DNA of 26,776 bases from CADAWZ01 sp045114665 (GCA_045114665.1 JBGUKW010000151.1:1-26776); one strand, 5' to 3'; shown: positions 1 to 7,916, numbered from the stretch's first letter. Numbers and translations: made by a program. Notes: generated from the sequence alone by a model not told the origin.

Positions 1-657
1 ATCTTCAGATAATTTAGCATATAGAAGACAGAAATATTGAGAATCAATAAGTTCTTTTTCCTGTTCTTTACAATATTCAAAAGCATCGTTTTTATTTATA
101 TTGTCAAGAATATATATAAGAGCTATTTTGTCATCTTTGTCATTACTGATTTCAATAGCCTTTCTTGCATGTTTTTCTGCCTCTGAATATCTATTCTCAG
201 AAAGAATGAGAGAACGCAAATTTCTTATTGCTTCAATGTTTTTAGGCTCTTTTTTTAATACGAGATTATAATATTTTATTGCTTCTGCTCTTTTGCCTAT
301 TGCATTTGAGACATTGGCTTTAATCATCATTGGTCTTACTTCTCTCAATGAGTGTTTTAAAGCTAAATTTGCATATTTTTCTGCTTTTGTGTAGTCTTTT
401 ATTGCATTAAGTGCTTCAGCTTCAGCACATAGTGCTTTATATGAGCGTACATTTATATTGAGTGCTTTTTCTGCTTCTTCCAATGCACGATCATATTGTT
501 GTTCTTTTAGAAATAGGGAAGACTTATTCAAAATAGCTTCCAAACATTTTGGATTTAATTTTTCAGCTTCTTCAAATAGTTCGATAGCTTTTTGAGTATT
601 CCCATTTTTATATTCTTCAACACCTAAATTGCATATTTCAACAGCTTTGTTTTCCAT
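1..657 (-). CDS. TPR-repeat protein, C-terminus beyond window
   Basis: An open frame of 219 codons runs from ATG at 655-657 to the window edge with no stop, so only the N-terminal part is present. The translation is a string of tetratricopeptide-like helical pairs: about residues 3-36 (with GVEEYKNGNTQKAIELFEEA), then blocks starting near 37, 71, 105 and 140. TPR arrays are protein-binding scaffolds, and nothing enzymatic is visible. There is no signal peptide, so it is probably cytoplasmic. Its start lies 3 bp after the dnaJ stop, and an AGGAAAAG stretch inside the dnaJ end can serve as ribosome site, so it is almost certainly co-transcribed with dnaJ. A co-chaperone or client-adaptor role is inferred only from that position. 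The TPR fold is secure; the function is not. Confidence 0.85.
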   Translation of the reverse strand, partial: MENKAVEICNLGVEEYKNGNTQKAIELFEEAEKLNPKCLEAILNKSSLFLKEQQYDRALEEAEKALNINVRSYKALCAEAEALNAIKDYTKAEKYANLALKHSLREVRPMMIKANVSNAIGKRAEAIKYYNLVLKKEPKNIEAIRNLRSLILSENRYSEAEKHARKAIEISNDKDDKIALIYILDNINKNDAFEYCKEQEKELIDSQYFCLLYAKLSED

Positions 658-660
658 GAT

Positions 661-1815
661 TTAATCTTTTCCTGTAAATGCTTTTTTTAGTTTTTGCAAA
701 AAAGTTTTGTCTTTATCTTTGTTATCTTTACTGGAAGCATCGGCAAATTCTTTAAGAGCTTTTTTCTGTTTTTCATTTAATTTTTTAGGTATCATAACCC
801 AAATTTTTACATACAGATCGCCTCTACTACTGCTATTTACAGAAGGCATACCTTTGCCTTTTATCTTAAATATAGTGTCACATTGTGTTCCTGCAGGAAC
901 TTTTAATTTTGCTTCTCCGTCTATCGTTCCAATAGTCAATTCGGCACCAAGTGCAGCCTGTGGAAAATCTATCTGTTCAACTCTGAATAGGTCTTTGCGT
1001 GATCTTTGGAATATTTCATGCTCTTTTATGAATATAACTACATAAAGATCTCCACTATCTCCGCCATTTGTGCCACCTTCTCCTTCTCCTGCAAGTCTTA
1101 TTTTTGAGCCTGTATCAACTCCTGCTGGTATATCTATTGTCAAAGTTTTTGTTTTTGACATTTTTCCTGTACCATGGCAGGTTTCACAGTATTCATCAAT
1201 TTTGACACCTTGACCTTTACATTTTGAACAAGGAGCTTGGGTCATTATTTGACCAAATGGACTTTTTGTAACTTTTGTTACTTGACCTGTTCCACCACAA
1301 GCACCACAAACTTTTGGAGAAGTTCCTTTTTTGGCTTTTGTACCTTTACATGCTCCACAAGTTACCAAAGTCTCAACTTCGATGTCTTTTTTGCACCCAG
1401 AGAAAGCCTCTTCAAGAGTTAGCTCGAGATCATATCTCATATCTCTGCCTCTTACTGGAGCATTTCTATCTGGACGGGAATTATATGCTCCTGCACCAAA
1501 TCCAAACATGTCGAATATGGAGCCAAGACCTCCCATTCCTCCAAAGCCGAAATCGCCTCCCATGAAGTCGCTCATATCTCCCATATTTGCACCTTCTGGA
1601 CCAAATTGGTCGTATTTGTGCCTTTTTTCTTCATCACCTAAAACAGAATATGCTTCATTTATTTCTTTAAATTTTACTTCTGCCTCTTTTTTGTCTTCAG
1701 CAACATCTGGGTGGTAAATTCTGCAAAGTTTTCTATATGCTGATTTTATTTCATCTTGTGTAGCGTTTTTATCTACTCCAAGTATTTCATAATAATCTTG
1801 TTTACTATCTGCCAT
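661..1815 (-). CDS. dnaJ: Chaperone protein DnaJ (Hsp40)
   Basis: A full-length type I DnaJ of 384 residues. The J domain occupies about residues 6-72, with the HPD triad at 35-37 that stimulates DnaK ATPase. A Gly/Phe/Met-rich linker follows (about 75-120). The zinc region has four repeats: CGACKGTK, CGACGGTG, CSKCKGQG and CETCHGTG. The last glycine of the first repeat is lysine, and all eight cysteines are present. The C-terminal substrate-binding domains follow, and the last 30 residues are lysine-rich. It delivers unfolded clients to DnaK in the cytoplasm. The ATG at 1813-1815 has AGGGG about 9 bases upstream. Unlike the rest of the operon it is separated from dnaK by 441 bp holding a hairpin and a small mobile-type element, so it may have its own promoter. 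Confidence 0.97.
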   Translation of the reverse strand: MADSKQDYYEILGVDKNATQDEIKSAYRKLCRIYHPDVAEDKKEAEVKFKEINEAYSVLGDEEKRHKYDQFGPEGANMGDMSDFMGGDFGFGGMGGLGSIFDMFGFGAGAYNSRPDRNAPVRGRDMRYDLELTLEEAFSGCKKDIEVETLVTCGACKGTKAKKGTSPKVCGACGGTGQVTKVTKSPFGQIMTQAPCSKCKGQGVKIDEYCETCHGTGKMSKTKTLTIDIPAGVDTGSKIRLAGEGEGGTNGGDSGDLYVVIFIKEHEIFQRSRKDLFRVEQIDFPQAALGAELTIGTIDGEAKLKVPAGTQCDTIFKIKGKGMPSVNSSSRGDLYVKIWVMIPKKLNEKQKKALKEFADASSKDNKDKDKTFLQKLKKAFTGKD

Positions 1816-1833
1816 TGTCTTTTCCCCTGTCTA

Positions 1834-1856
1834 TTAGATAGGTTTATTATATCTAA
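1834..1856 (-). promoter_or_regulatory. Palindrome over a possible -10 box upstream of dnaJ
   Basis: A perfect 7-9-7 inverted repeat, TTAGATA-N9-TATCTAA, lies 19-41 bp upstream of the dnaJ start. Read on the minus strand, a consensus TATAAT occupies 1846-1851, inside the spacer and inner arm. I see no good -35 box 16-18 bases upstream. The geometry resembles an operator over a promoter. The arms are not CIRCE: only the outer TTAG/CTAA is shared and the total length differs. Chance is possible in such AT-rich DNA. Confidence 0.35.
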
Positions 1857-1885
1857 ATTTACCCGTTGTTCTCGTTATATTTTAA

Positions 1886-2117
1886 CTAGGGCGTGTTTGT
1901 AAACTCTATTTTTCAAAATTTTATTGTTTATTATTTTATTATCGCCACTTTTTGGATATAAGATGTTCACTATGCCATTTTTCCTTCTTAAAAAGTGCTA
2001 AATTATAATAACTGCCCTTTGTTTTCTAAGTACAATTTACAAGAAAATACCGTAGAAACATTGGTCAGCTTATATCGTACAAAAATGGCTCATAGTGAGT
2101 TTATAAATAGCCCCTAG
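1886..2117. mobile_element. MITE-like element with CTAG target duplication
   Basis: The 224-bp body (1890-2113) is bounded by imperfect inverted repeats of 17 bp, GGCGTGTTTGTAAACTC on the left and the complement of GGGCTATTTATAAACTC on the right, matching at 13 of 17 positions. CTAG stands directly outside each end (1886-1889 and 2114-2117), as a 4-bp target-site duplication would. A second inverted pair lies inside: TCACTATG-CCATTTTT at 1967-1982 and its complement, with two extra bases, at 2081-2098. I find no transposase or other convincing reading frame, so it would be non-autonomous. CTAR-type target sites are known for part of the IS5 family, but assignment to that family is a guess. 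It sits between dnaK and dnaJ, and it accounts for most of the only gene-free stretch longer than 300 bp in the window. Confidence 0.65.
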
Positions 2118-2177
2118 TGCACAACGAGTTAATTTTTATATTATATTATTTAATTGCTATAATAAAATAAAACGGAA

Positions 2178-2218
2178 AGAGCTGTGGCTTTTCTATATAA
2201 ATATTTTGCCTCAGCTCT
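2178..2218 (-). terminator. Probable rho-independent terminator after dnaK
   Basis: On the minus strand AGAGCTGAGGC pairs with GCCACAGCTCT (10 pairs, one mismatch) around a 19-base AT-rich loop. It is followed by TTTCCGTTTTATTTTATT. It begins 39 bp beyond the dnaK stop codon. It would end or attenuate the hrcA-dnaK transcript before dnaJ. Confidence 0.7.
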
Positions 2219-2256
2219 CCATATTGTTTACAAACTTACTGTTTTTTTGAAAGATG

Positions 2257-4104
2257 TTATTGTTGGAACCAACCGAAGAGATCATCTTCTGAAGGTTCAT
2301 CACCTGAAACACTTACCTGGGGCTCGCCATCGGGATTTGTTTCCATTGTCTTATCAAGTTTACTACCATCGACATTGATATAGACATTTGTTGTAACTCT
2401 ATACATCTGTTCTTGCAATGCTTTTGTACAAGTTCTAATTTTGTCATTGTCATAGGTCTGTAGTGCAGATCTAAGCTGATCAGCAGCAGCTCTTATTGCT
2501 TTTTGTTCATCAAGAGTCATCTGTTCAGCAAGTTCTCTCAATGTTCTCTCAGCAGTATCAAGCTCGACATTTCCTTTGTTTCTTGTCTGAGTTTCTTCTC
2601 TGCGTTTTGCGTCTGCTTCTGCATATACAGCAGCTTCTTTGACCATTTGGTTGATTTCGTCGTTTGTCAAGTTTGTTGGAGACTGAATTGTAATCTTTTG
2701 TTTGTTTCCAGTAGCCATATCTTTTGCAGATACATTAACAATACCATTTGCGTCGATTTCGAACATAACTTCGATCTGTGGAATACCTCTCAGTGCTGGA
2801 GGAATATTTCTGAGTTCGAATCTTCCAAGTGATTTGTTGTTTGCTGCCAAGTCTCTTTCGCCTTGGAGAACATGGACTTCAACTGTTGTCTGACCATCTG
2901 TTGCAGTTGTGAACATTCTTGATTTTGAACAAGGAATTTGAGTATTTCTTTCAATTAGTTTTGTGAATACTCCACCGACTGTTTCAATACCAAGAGACAA
3001 ACTTGTAACATCGAGGAGAACCATGTCTTTAACATCACCTGAAAGGACACCACCTTGAATTGCAGCACCCATTGCAACGACTTTATCAGGGTCGATTTCT
3101 TTACTTGGTTCTTTTCCAAAGATTTTTCTTGCTTTATCTTGAACTGCGGGCATTCTTGTTGAACCACCGACAAGAAGAACCTTTGCAATTTGGCTTATTG
3201 AAAGACCTGAATCTTTGAGGGCTTTGTCAACAGATTCTTTACATTTGTCAACAAGATCAGCTGTCATCTCTTGGAATTTTTGTCTTGTGAGTTCCAAATC
3301 AAGATGTTTTGGACCTGTTGCATCTGCTGCGATGAAAGGAAGATTTATTTTTGTTGATGTATCTGAAGAGAGAATTATTTTTGCCTGTTCTGCAGCTTCT
3401 TTAAGTCTCTGCATAGCAACACGGTCTGTTCTGAGGTCTATATTATTTGATTTTTTGAATTCTTCGATGAGCCAGTCCATGATTCTCTGATCCCAGTCAT
3501 CTCCACCTAATCTCATATCACCAGCTGTTGCATTTACTTCGAAGATTCCGTCTCCGATTTGAATGATAGATACATCAAATGTTCCACCACCTAAATCCCA
3601 TACAAGGATTTTTTCTGATTTATCTATTTTATCTTGACCATAAGCCATTGACGATGCTGTAGGTTCGTTTATAATTCTTAAAACTTCAAGACCTGCGATT
3701 GTTCCTGCATCTTTTGTTGCCTGTCTTTCACCATCATTGAAGTAAGCAGGAACTGTGATGATTGCTTTTTCTATTGGGTAGCCTAAATATACTTCAGCAT
3801 CTGCTTTGACTTTTTGAAGAATCATTGCACTTATTTCTTGTGGAGTATATTCTTTGCCATCAATAGTTACCTTATAATCAGTTCCCATATGTCTTTTGAT
3901 TGAACTGATTGTTCTTTCTGGGTTACTTATAGCCTGTCTTTTTGCAGCAGCTCCGATTAGACGTTCACCTGTCTTTGAAAATCCAACTACAGAAGGGATC
4001 AATGAATCACCTTCAGCACTTGGGATAACTATTGGTTGACCACCTTCCATGATAGATGCAACTGTATTTGTAGTACCCAAATCTATTCCTAATACTTTGT
4101 TCAT
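2257..4104 (-). CDS. dnaK: Molecular chaperone DnaK (Hsp70)
   Basis: A complete Hsp70 of 615 residues. The nucleotide-binding domain has phosphate loop 1 at IDLGTTNT (7-14), phosphate loop 2 at DLGGGTFDVS (170-179) and the adenosine motif LLVGGSTRMPAV (310-321). The interdomain linker is DVKDMVLLDVT (357-367), followed by the beta substrate-binding domain and helical lid. It binds exposed hydrophobic segments in an ATP cycle driven by DnaJ and GrpE. The tail is slightly unusual: an acidic stretch leads to a final LFGWFQQ instead of the common acidic EEV-type end. ATG at 4102-4104 has AAAGGA upstream. It lies 45 bp behind grpE and is followed by a terminator-like hairpin. Confidence 0.98.
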   Translation of the reverse strand: MNKVLGIDLGTTNTVASIMEGGQPIVIPSAEGDSLIPSVVGFSKTGERLIGAAAKRQAISNPERTISSIKRHMGTDYKVTIDGKEYTPQEISAMILQKVKADAEVYLGYPIEKAIITVPAYFNDGERQATKDAGTIAGLEVLRIINEPTASSMAYGQDKIDKSEKILVWDLGGGTFDVSIIQIGDGIFEVNATAGDMRLGGDDWDQRIMDWLIEEFKKSNNIDLRTDRVAMQRLKEAAEQAKIILSSDTSTKINLPFIAADATGPKHLDLELTRQKFQEMTADLVDKCKESVDKALKDSGLSISQIAKVLLVGGSTRMPAVQDKARKIFGKEPSKEIDPDKVVAMGAAIQGGVLSGDVKDMVLLDVTSLSLGIETVGGVFTKLIERNTQIPCSKSRMFTTATDGQTTVEVHVLQGERDLAANNKSLGRFELRNIPPALRGIPQIEVMFEIDANGIVNVSAKDMATGNKQKITIQSPTNLTNDEINQMVKEAAVYAEADAKRREETQTRNKGNVELDTAERTLRELAEQMTLDEQKAIRAAADQLRSALQTYDNDKIRTCTKALQEQMYRVTTNVYINVDGSKLDKTMETNPDGEPQVSVSGDEPSEDDLFGWFQQ

Positions 4105-4149
4105 ATTTTTTTCCTTTGCCTTTTTTTTATATTATTAATTAAAATTTAA

Positions 4150-5157
4150 TTATTGTCTTTTTGATACTTTTACTGATGCAGGTCTGAGAAGTTTGTTGTT
4201 GAGTAAATATCCATTACTCAAAACTTCTATTACTGTGTCGTCTGGATGATTGTTGTTCACTTCTGTCATCAATGCTTCATGTACATTTGGATCAAAAGGT
4301 TTTAACAATGGATCCATTTTGGTTATTCCAAATCCTTTTAGAGTGTTTTCAAACTGAGTTAAAATCATCTCTACACCTTTTGAAAATGACTCTTTGTCAT
4401 TACTTGTCTTTGATGCATTGAAAGCTCTCTCAAAATTGTCAATTACTGGCAATATCTTTTTAAAAATATCTGAAATAGCTTTTTCTGTTTTTAGTTTTAC
4501 ATCTTGTTGAGTTCTTCCTTTGTAGTTCTCAAAGTCCATTTTGAGTTTATCACATCTATTTTCAGCTTCTGTAATTTGTTTTTCTGCTTTGTTTAGCTGT
4601 TCTCTATATATGAAAGCTTCTTTTTCTTTATTTGAAATTATAGCTTCCATCTCTATGATTTTTCTTGTCTCTGTCTTTTTGTTTACTTGTGGAGCAGTTC
4701 CAGATGTTTTTAGTGTATTTACAATTATCCTATAAAAACCCAACAAACCAGACATTGTAACTTTTGAAGGTGAAAGAGTTGCCATTCTTTCTTTCAAAAA
4801 TTCAAGTGAAGGAATCTCATTTATTATATGTTTTAGTTCGGCAAGTTCTCTTGAAATTCTTGCAGGGTCTTCTGCACTTGATTCTACTGAATTTTCTTGA
4901 GGAGTTACTTTAGGATTTACTGCAGAAGGCTCTTCTGTAATTTTTGGATTAACCCTTGTTATAACTTCTTCTTGAACAGGCTCCTGTTTTTTTACAAAAT
5001 CGGAGCTTTCGGTATTTTCGGTTTTAACTGATGTCTGTGCTGGTGTATCAGTTCCGAAATTTTGTGATTTAAGCCGTGCAAGTCTTTTTGCACGCATTTC
5101 TTTATTAGATAAACGAGCTTCTAAGTCATAGAAGCAATTTCCACTTGCTGTAGCCAT
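4150..5157 (-). CDS. grpE: Nucleotide exchange factor GrpE with long N-terminal extension
   Basis: The C-terminal half (about 175-335) is a standard GrpE: a long coiled-coil helix (about 178-225), then DIFKKILPVIDNFERAF (230-246) and the closing signature NGYLLNNKLLRPASVKV (315-331). It releases ADP from DnaK. At 335 residues it is far longer than the usual 180-210. The extra N-terminus has a basic segment (MRAKRLARLK, 21-30), a Glu/Ser/Thr-rich part with a short duplication (VNPKITEEP / VNPKVTPQE, about 69-88), and a predicted helical part (about 100-150) I do not recognise. No in-frame start lies nearer the GrpE core with a clear ribosome site. Upstream of the chosen ATG, AAGGAAGGG is rather distant (15 bases). 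It lies between the chaperonin gene (69 bp) and dnaK (45 bp). Confidence 0.93.
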   Translation of the reverse strand: MATASGNCFYDLEARLSNKEMRAKRLARLKSQNFGTDTPAQTSVKTENTESSDFVKKQEPVQEEVITRVNPKITEEPSAVNPKVTPQENSVESSAEDPARISRELAELKHIINEIPSLEFLKERMATLSPSKVTMSGLLGFYRIIVNTLKTSGTAPQVNKKTETRKIIEMEAIISNKEKEAFIYREQLNKAEKQITEAENRCDKLKMDFENYKGRTQQDVKLKTEKAISDIFKKILPVIDNFERAFNASKTSNDKESFSKGVEMILTQFENTLKGFGITKMDPLLKPFDPNVHEALMTEVNNNHPDDTVIEVLSNGYLLNNKLLRPASVKVSKRQ

Positions 5158-5226
5158 ATCTCTAAAAAGTAACCCTTCCTTTAAATCATTTTTTTATATA
5201 ATTTACATATTAGAAGGTAAAATCCT

Positions 5227-6765
5227 TCACTCTGTAATGGGTCTCATTTTTATTATTGTATTTATTTTTAATATTGCTCTTGCTATTTCTCCTGCAGATT
5301 TAAGTGCATTCATTTTAACTTCGGCAGGATCTATTATTCCCTCTTTTTTCATGTCTTTTATTTCGCCATTATCACATTCAATTCCCCAGTCTCCTTGATT
5401 TTTTTTCTGCATTGCAAGAACTTGTTCTATTTTTTCTAAGGAATTGAATCCTGCATTTGACACTATTTGAGACATTGGTCTTTTTAATGCTTCTATAACA
5501 CAATCTATTCCATATCCAAATAGATCGCCTGTCTCATCTCTTTTATCTCTTAAATAGGGAATAAGACTTATCTCTAATGCTCCACCGCCTGCTACAACTC
5601 CATTTCTTAATGATGATTGTAGTGATGAAGCTGCATCTCTTGCTATTCTCTCTTTTTCCCCTGATATTTCTTCAGAAGGAGCTCCTACTATATATGTTGA
5701 AATAGGTTTGCCTTTTCCACCTTTAAAATAAACATGACCATATTCAATATTTTCTGATATTTCTTCAGCATATCCTAAATAATTTTCTATTTCATCAATA
5801 GATTTTTCAAGAATTGTCCTTCTGACAGGAGTTGCTCCAGTGAATTCAATTATGTCTCTTAGATCTTTTCCATAAATTCTGCTAAAAGCCATTATTGAAT
5901 TTGAAGTAAATACTTCTTCAGCATATCTATCTAATGTTTTTGATGTTATTACAACTTTTATATCAAGTGATAATATTTTTTGTAAATTTTTGTTGAAAGT
6001 TCTTCTATATTCTGTATAGGCATTAAATCCTGATTCTGTTTTCATTGCAGAATCAGTTATTTCTTCTGGAATAAGTGAATCATCTATTACAAGAATTTTT
6101 GCATTTCTGCATATTTCAGGCATCTGTTCATTTATTCGTCTTTTTTTGATTGCAAGACCTTCTATCACTTCAGAATTCATGCCTGTTTGACAGAAGATAT
6201 GATCAGATAGTTTGAAATTTTTGTTTTTTAAAACATCAATTCCTATTGATTTTGCAAGAGATGTTATTGAATTTGTTATTTCTTCGTTTTCTCTTCCTGC
6301 AGTAAAGACAGCACATTTTAAAAGTGGATCATCTGTGCCTGTCAATTCAATCTTCTTTTTGTCTATTAATTTTAATGCTTCAGTTATTCCAATATCTATA
6401 CCTTTTATTATTTTTCCAACTGGGACTCCTCTTATTACATAGTTAAGTCCCTCATTTATCAATGCAGCTGCAACTACTGTTGCAGTAGTTGTACCATCAC
6501 CAGATTGCCTATATTGATTTCTTGCTATATTTATCAACATTCGAGCAGCAGGGTGTGTTACTTCCATACTGTCAAGGATTGTAACTCCTGCATTAGTAAC
6601 TATTATATTCCCTGCTTGGTCAACAAGCATTGTATCAAGCCCTTTTGGACCAAGTGTATTTTCTACAGCTTCGGCTACTGCTCTAACTGCTGCTGCATTT
6701 GTAAATAGAGCAGATATTTTATCATCTACTTCGCTTTTATCATTACATATATTTTTTGACGACAT
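5227..6765 (-). CDS. Group III (archaeal-type, CCT/thermosome-like) chaperonin
   Basis: This 512-residue chaperonin belongs to the thermosome/CCT lineage, not to GroEL. Visible marks are GPKG at 39-42, TNAGVTIL (57-64), HPAARMLINIA (71-81), the ATP loop GDGTTT (89-94) with Asp90, the AGGGALEIS block (392-400), and Asp377 in the RDAASSL segment at the position of the catalytic Asp in group II proteins. The apical part keeps residues for a helical protrusion (about 230-265), so the lid would be built in with no GroES needed. No groES or groEL is present in the window. Chaperonins of this kind are known in some bacteria as group III, first studied in Carboxydothermus hydrogenoformans, where they sit in the dnaK operon as here. 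The C-terminus lacks a Gly/Met-rich tail. The ribosome site is weak (AAAGAAAAAG). A palindrome and possible promoter lie in the 93-bp gap after hrcA. Confidence 0.93.
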   Translation of the reverse strand: MSSKNICNDKSEVDDKISALFTNAAAVRAVAEAVENTLGPKGLDTMLVDQAGNIIVTNAGVTILDSMEVTHPAARMLINIARNQYRQSGDGTTTATVVAAALINEGLNYVIRGVPVGKIIKGIDIGITEALKLIDKKKIELTGTDDPLLKCAVFTAGRENEEITNSITSLAKSIGIDVLKNKNFKLSDHIFCQTGMNSEVIEGLAIKKRRINEQMPEICRNAKILVIDDSLIPEEITDSAMKTESGFNAYTEYRRTFNKNLQKILSLDIKVVITSKTLDRYAEEVFTSNSIMAFSRIYGKDLRDIIEFTGATPVRRTILEKSIDEIENYLGYAEEISENIEYGHVYFKGGKGKPISTYIVGAPSEEISGEKERIARDAASSLQSSLRNGVVAGGGALEISLIPYLRDKRDETGDLFGYGIDCVIEALKRPMSQIVSNAGFNSLEKIEQVLAMQKKNQGDWGIECDNGEIKDMKKEGIIDPAEVKMNALKSAGEIARAILKINTIIKMRPITE

Positions 6766-6805
6766 CTTTTTCTTTTTTACTCTTTTATATTTCTGGTTGT
6801 GTTTA

Positions 6806-6839
6806 TTTATAGCAATTTTTAAAATTAGTAAAAATTGCT
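6806..6839 (-). promoter_or_regulatory. Extended -10 with adjoining 11-bp palindrome before the chaperonin gene
   Basis: In the hrcA-chaperonin gap, AGCAATTTTTA (6811-6821) and TAAAAATTGCT (6829-6839) form a perfect 11-bp inverted repeat with a 7-base centre. Read toward the chaperonin gene, its promoter-proximal arm runs directly into TGCTATAAA (6814 to 6806), an extended -10 motif. No good -35 is visible, as is tolerated by extended -10 promoters. This would be a plausible internal promoter with an overlapping operator. It could also fold as a weak hairpin, but there is no T-run behind it, so I do not call it a terminator. It does not fit CIRCE. Confidence 0.45.
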
Positions 6840-6858
6840 GTAATGTTTAGAAAATATA

Positions 6859-7905
6859 TTATTCTTCTTTATTATTCAAATTGTCTTCTATATTTTCTGC
6901 AACATAATTGATTATAGAAATAACTCTTTTATAAGGCATGCGTTTTGGTCCTAATATTCCTATTTTACCTGCTGGAGTTGAATTTATTTTGTAATTTACT
7001 GTTATTATTGAACAGTCTTTCATCTCAACAATAGGATTTTCAGAACCAATCATTATATTTATATCATTTCCTTTTATTGTTTCTGAAAGTATTTCTGCAA
7101 TTATGTTTTCCTGCTCCAGTAAGTCGAGCATTATTTTTATATTTTTGACATCACCTGTTTCAGAATAGTCAAAAACTTTATTTTTACCACTTACTATTAT
7201 TTCTCTTGAAGAAGGAGTTATTATTTTTTTAGATTCTTTGCTTATTGAGTCCAACAAATTATTCTTATTATTTTTATCTGCTTCTTCATCAAGAATTTTA
7301 CCAAGTTCTTCTATTGGTTTTCCAAGAAGTCTTTTATTTAAAGTTTCTGTTAGAGAATCGAGTGTTTCTGAATCAGGTGGAGTTGTTACTTCGATTATTT
7401 TATGTATTAATTCTCCTGTTACAGATAACATAATGAGCAGTATAGAAGAACTGCTCATTGGAATCAATTTTACATATTTAAATAGACTTTTGTTAAGTTG
7501 TGGAGCCAAAATCATTGATGTATAATTTGTCATTTTGGACAACATATCAGCTGTTTTTGTAAAAAGAGATTCTGTTTTATTTTTTAAGGCATCATATTCT
7601 CTTTTTATTGCTTCAACTGTTTCATTTTTAGGTGGCTCAATCCTCGTTTTTATTATTTCATTAACAAAAAAACGATATGCACTATCTGCAGGAATTCTTC
7701 CTGATACAGTATGTGGCTGAATTAGAAATCCCATTTCTTCTAATTTAGCCATTTCATTTCTTATTGTTGCAGAGCTACATTTTAGACCAGCTAAAGATGT
7801 TATTGTTCCTGAACTAATGGGCTCGCCTGTTTTAACAAATTCTTGCACAATGAATTCAAGTATTTTTTTTTGTCTTAATGTTATTTCTGGAATATCTTTA
7901 AGCAT
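6859..7905 (-). CDS. hrcA: Heat-inducible transcription repressor HrcA
   Basis: A 348-residue HrcA of normal length. The N-terminal winged helix (about 10-75) carries the family sequence SSATIRNEMAKLEEMGFL followed by QPHTVSGRIPADSAYRFF. The GAF-like middle and C-terminal effector domain follow. HrcA represses class I heat-shock genes by binding CIRCE operators, and in well-studied bacteria it depends on GroEL to stay active. Here a group III chaperonin is the next gene, so it may take over that partner role (inference). I found no CIRCE sequence in the window. ATG at 7903-7905 is preceded by AGGG that overlaps the stop of the upstream metallo-beta-lactamase gene. The 11-bp gap suggests translational coupling. 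Confidence 0.97.
   Translation of the reverse strand: MLKDIPEITLRQKKILEFIVQEFVKTGEPISSGTITSLAGLKCSSATIRNEMAKLEEMGFLIQPHTVSGRIPADSAYRFFVNEIIKTRIEPPKNETVEAIKREYDALKNKTESLFTKTADMLSKMTNYTSMILAPQLNKSLFKYVKLIPMSSSSILLIMLSVTGELIHKIIEVTTPPDSETLDSLTETLNKRLLGKPIEELGKILDEEADKNNKNNLLDSISKESKKIITPSSREIIVSGKNKVFDYSETGDVKNIKIMLDLLEQENIIAEILSETIKGNDINIMIGSENPIVEMKDCSIITVNYKINSTPAGKIGILGPKRMPYKRVISIINYVAENIEDNLNNKEE
7432..7459. repeat. 10-bp perfect inverted repeat inside hrcA
   Basis: AATGAGCAGT and ACTGCTCATT flank 8 bases within the hrcA coding region, in the codons for MSSSSILLIM. It uses CTG, CTC, AGC and AGT codons that look unusual beside the AT-rich codon choice around it. The mRNA could form a stable hairpin there. 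It may be chance. Confidence 0.4.
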
Positions 7906-7916
7906 GGTTATATGCC

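Noticed and set aside
707..1045. Open frame antisense to dnaJ, and similar antisense frames over dnaK, grpE, the chaperonin gene and pilT
   Set aside because: They mirror conserved genes in the complementary strand, lack recognisable domains or ribosome sites, and are expected in AT-rich coding DNA.
1985..1995. AGTGCTAA, which looks like one half of a CIRCE operator, near dnaJ
   Set aside because: The matching TTAGCACT half is absent at the required spacing, and the site lies inside the transposon-like element.
2149..2162. TTGCTATAAT, an extended -10-like motif on the plus strand after dnaK
   Set aside because: It points into the dnaK terminator and antisense to dnaK, with no gene to serve and no -35.
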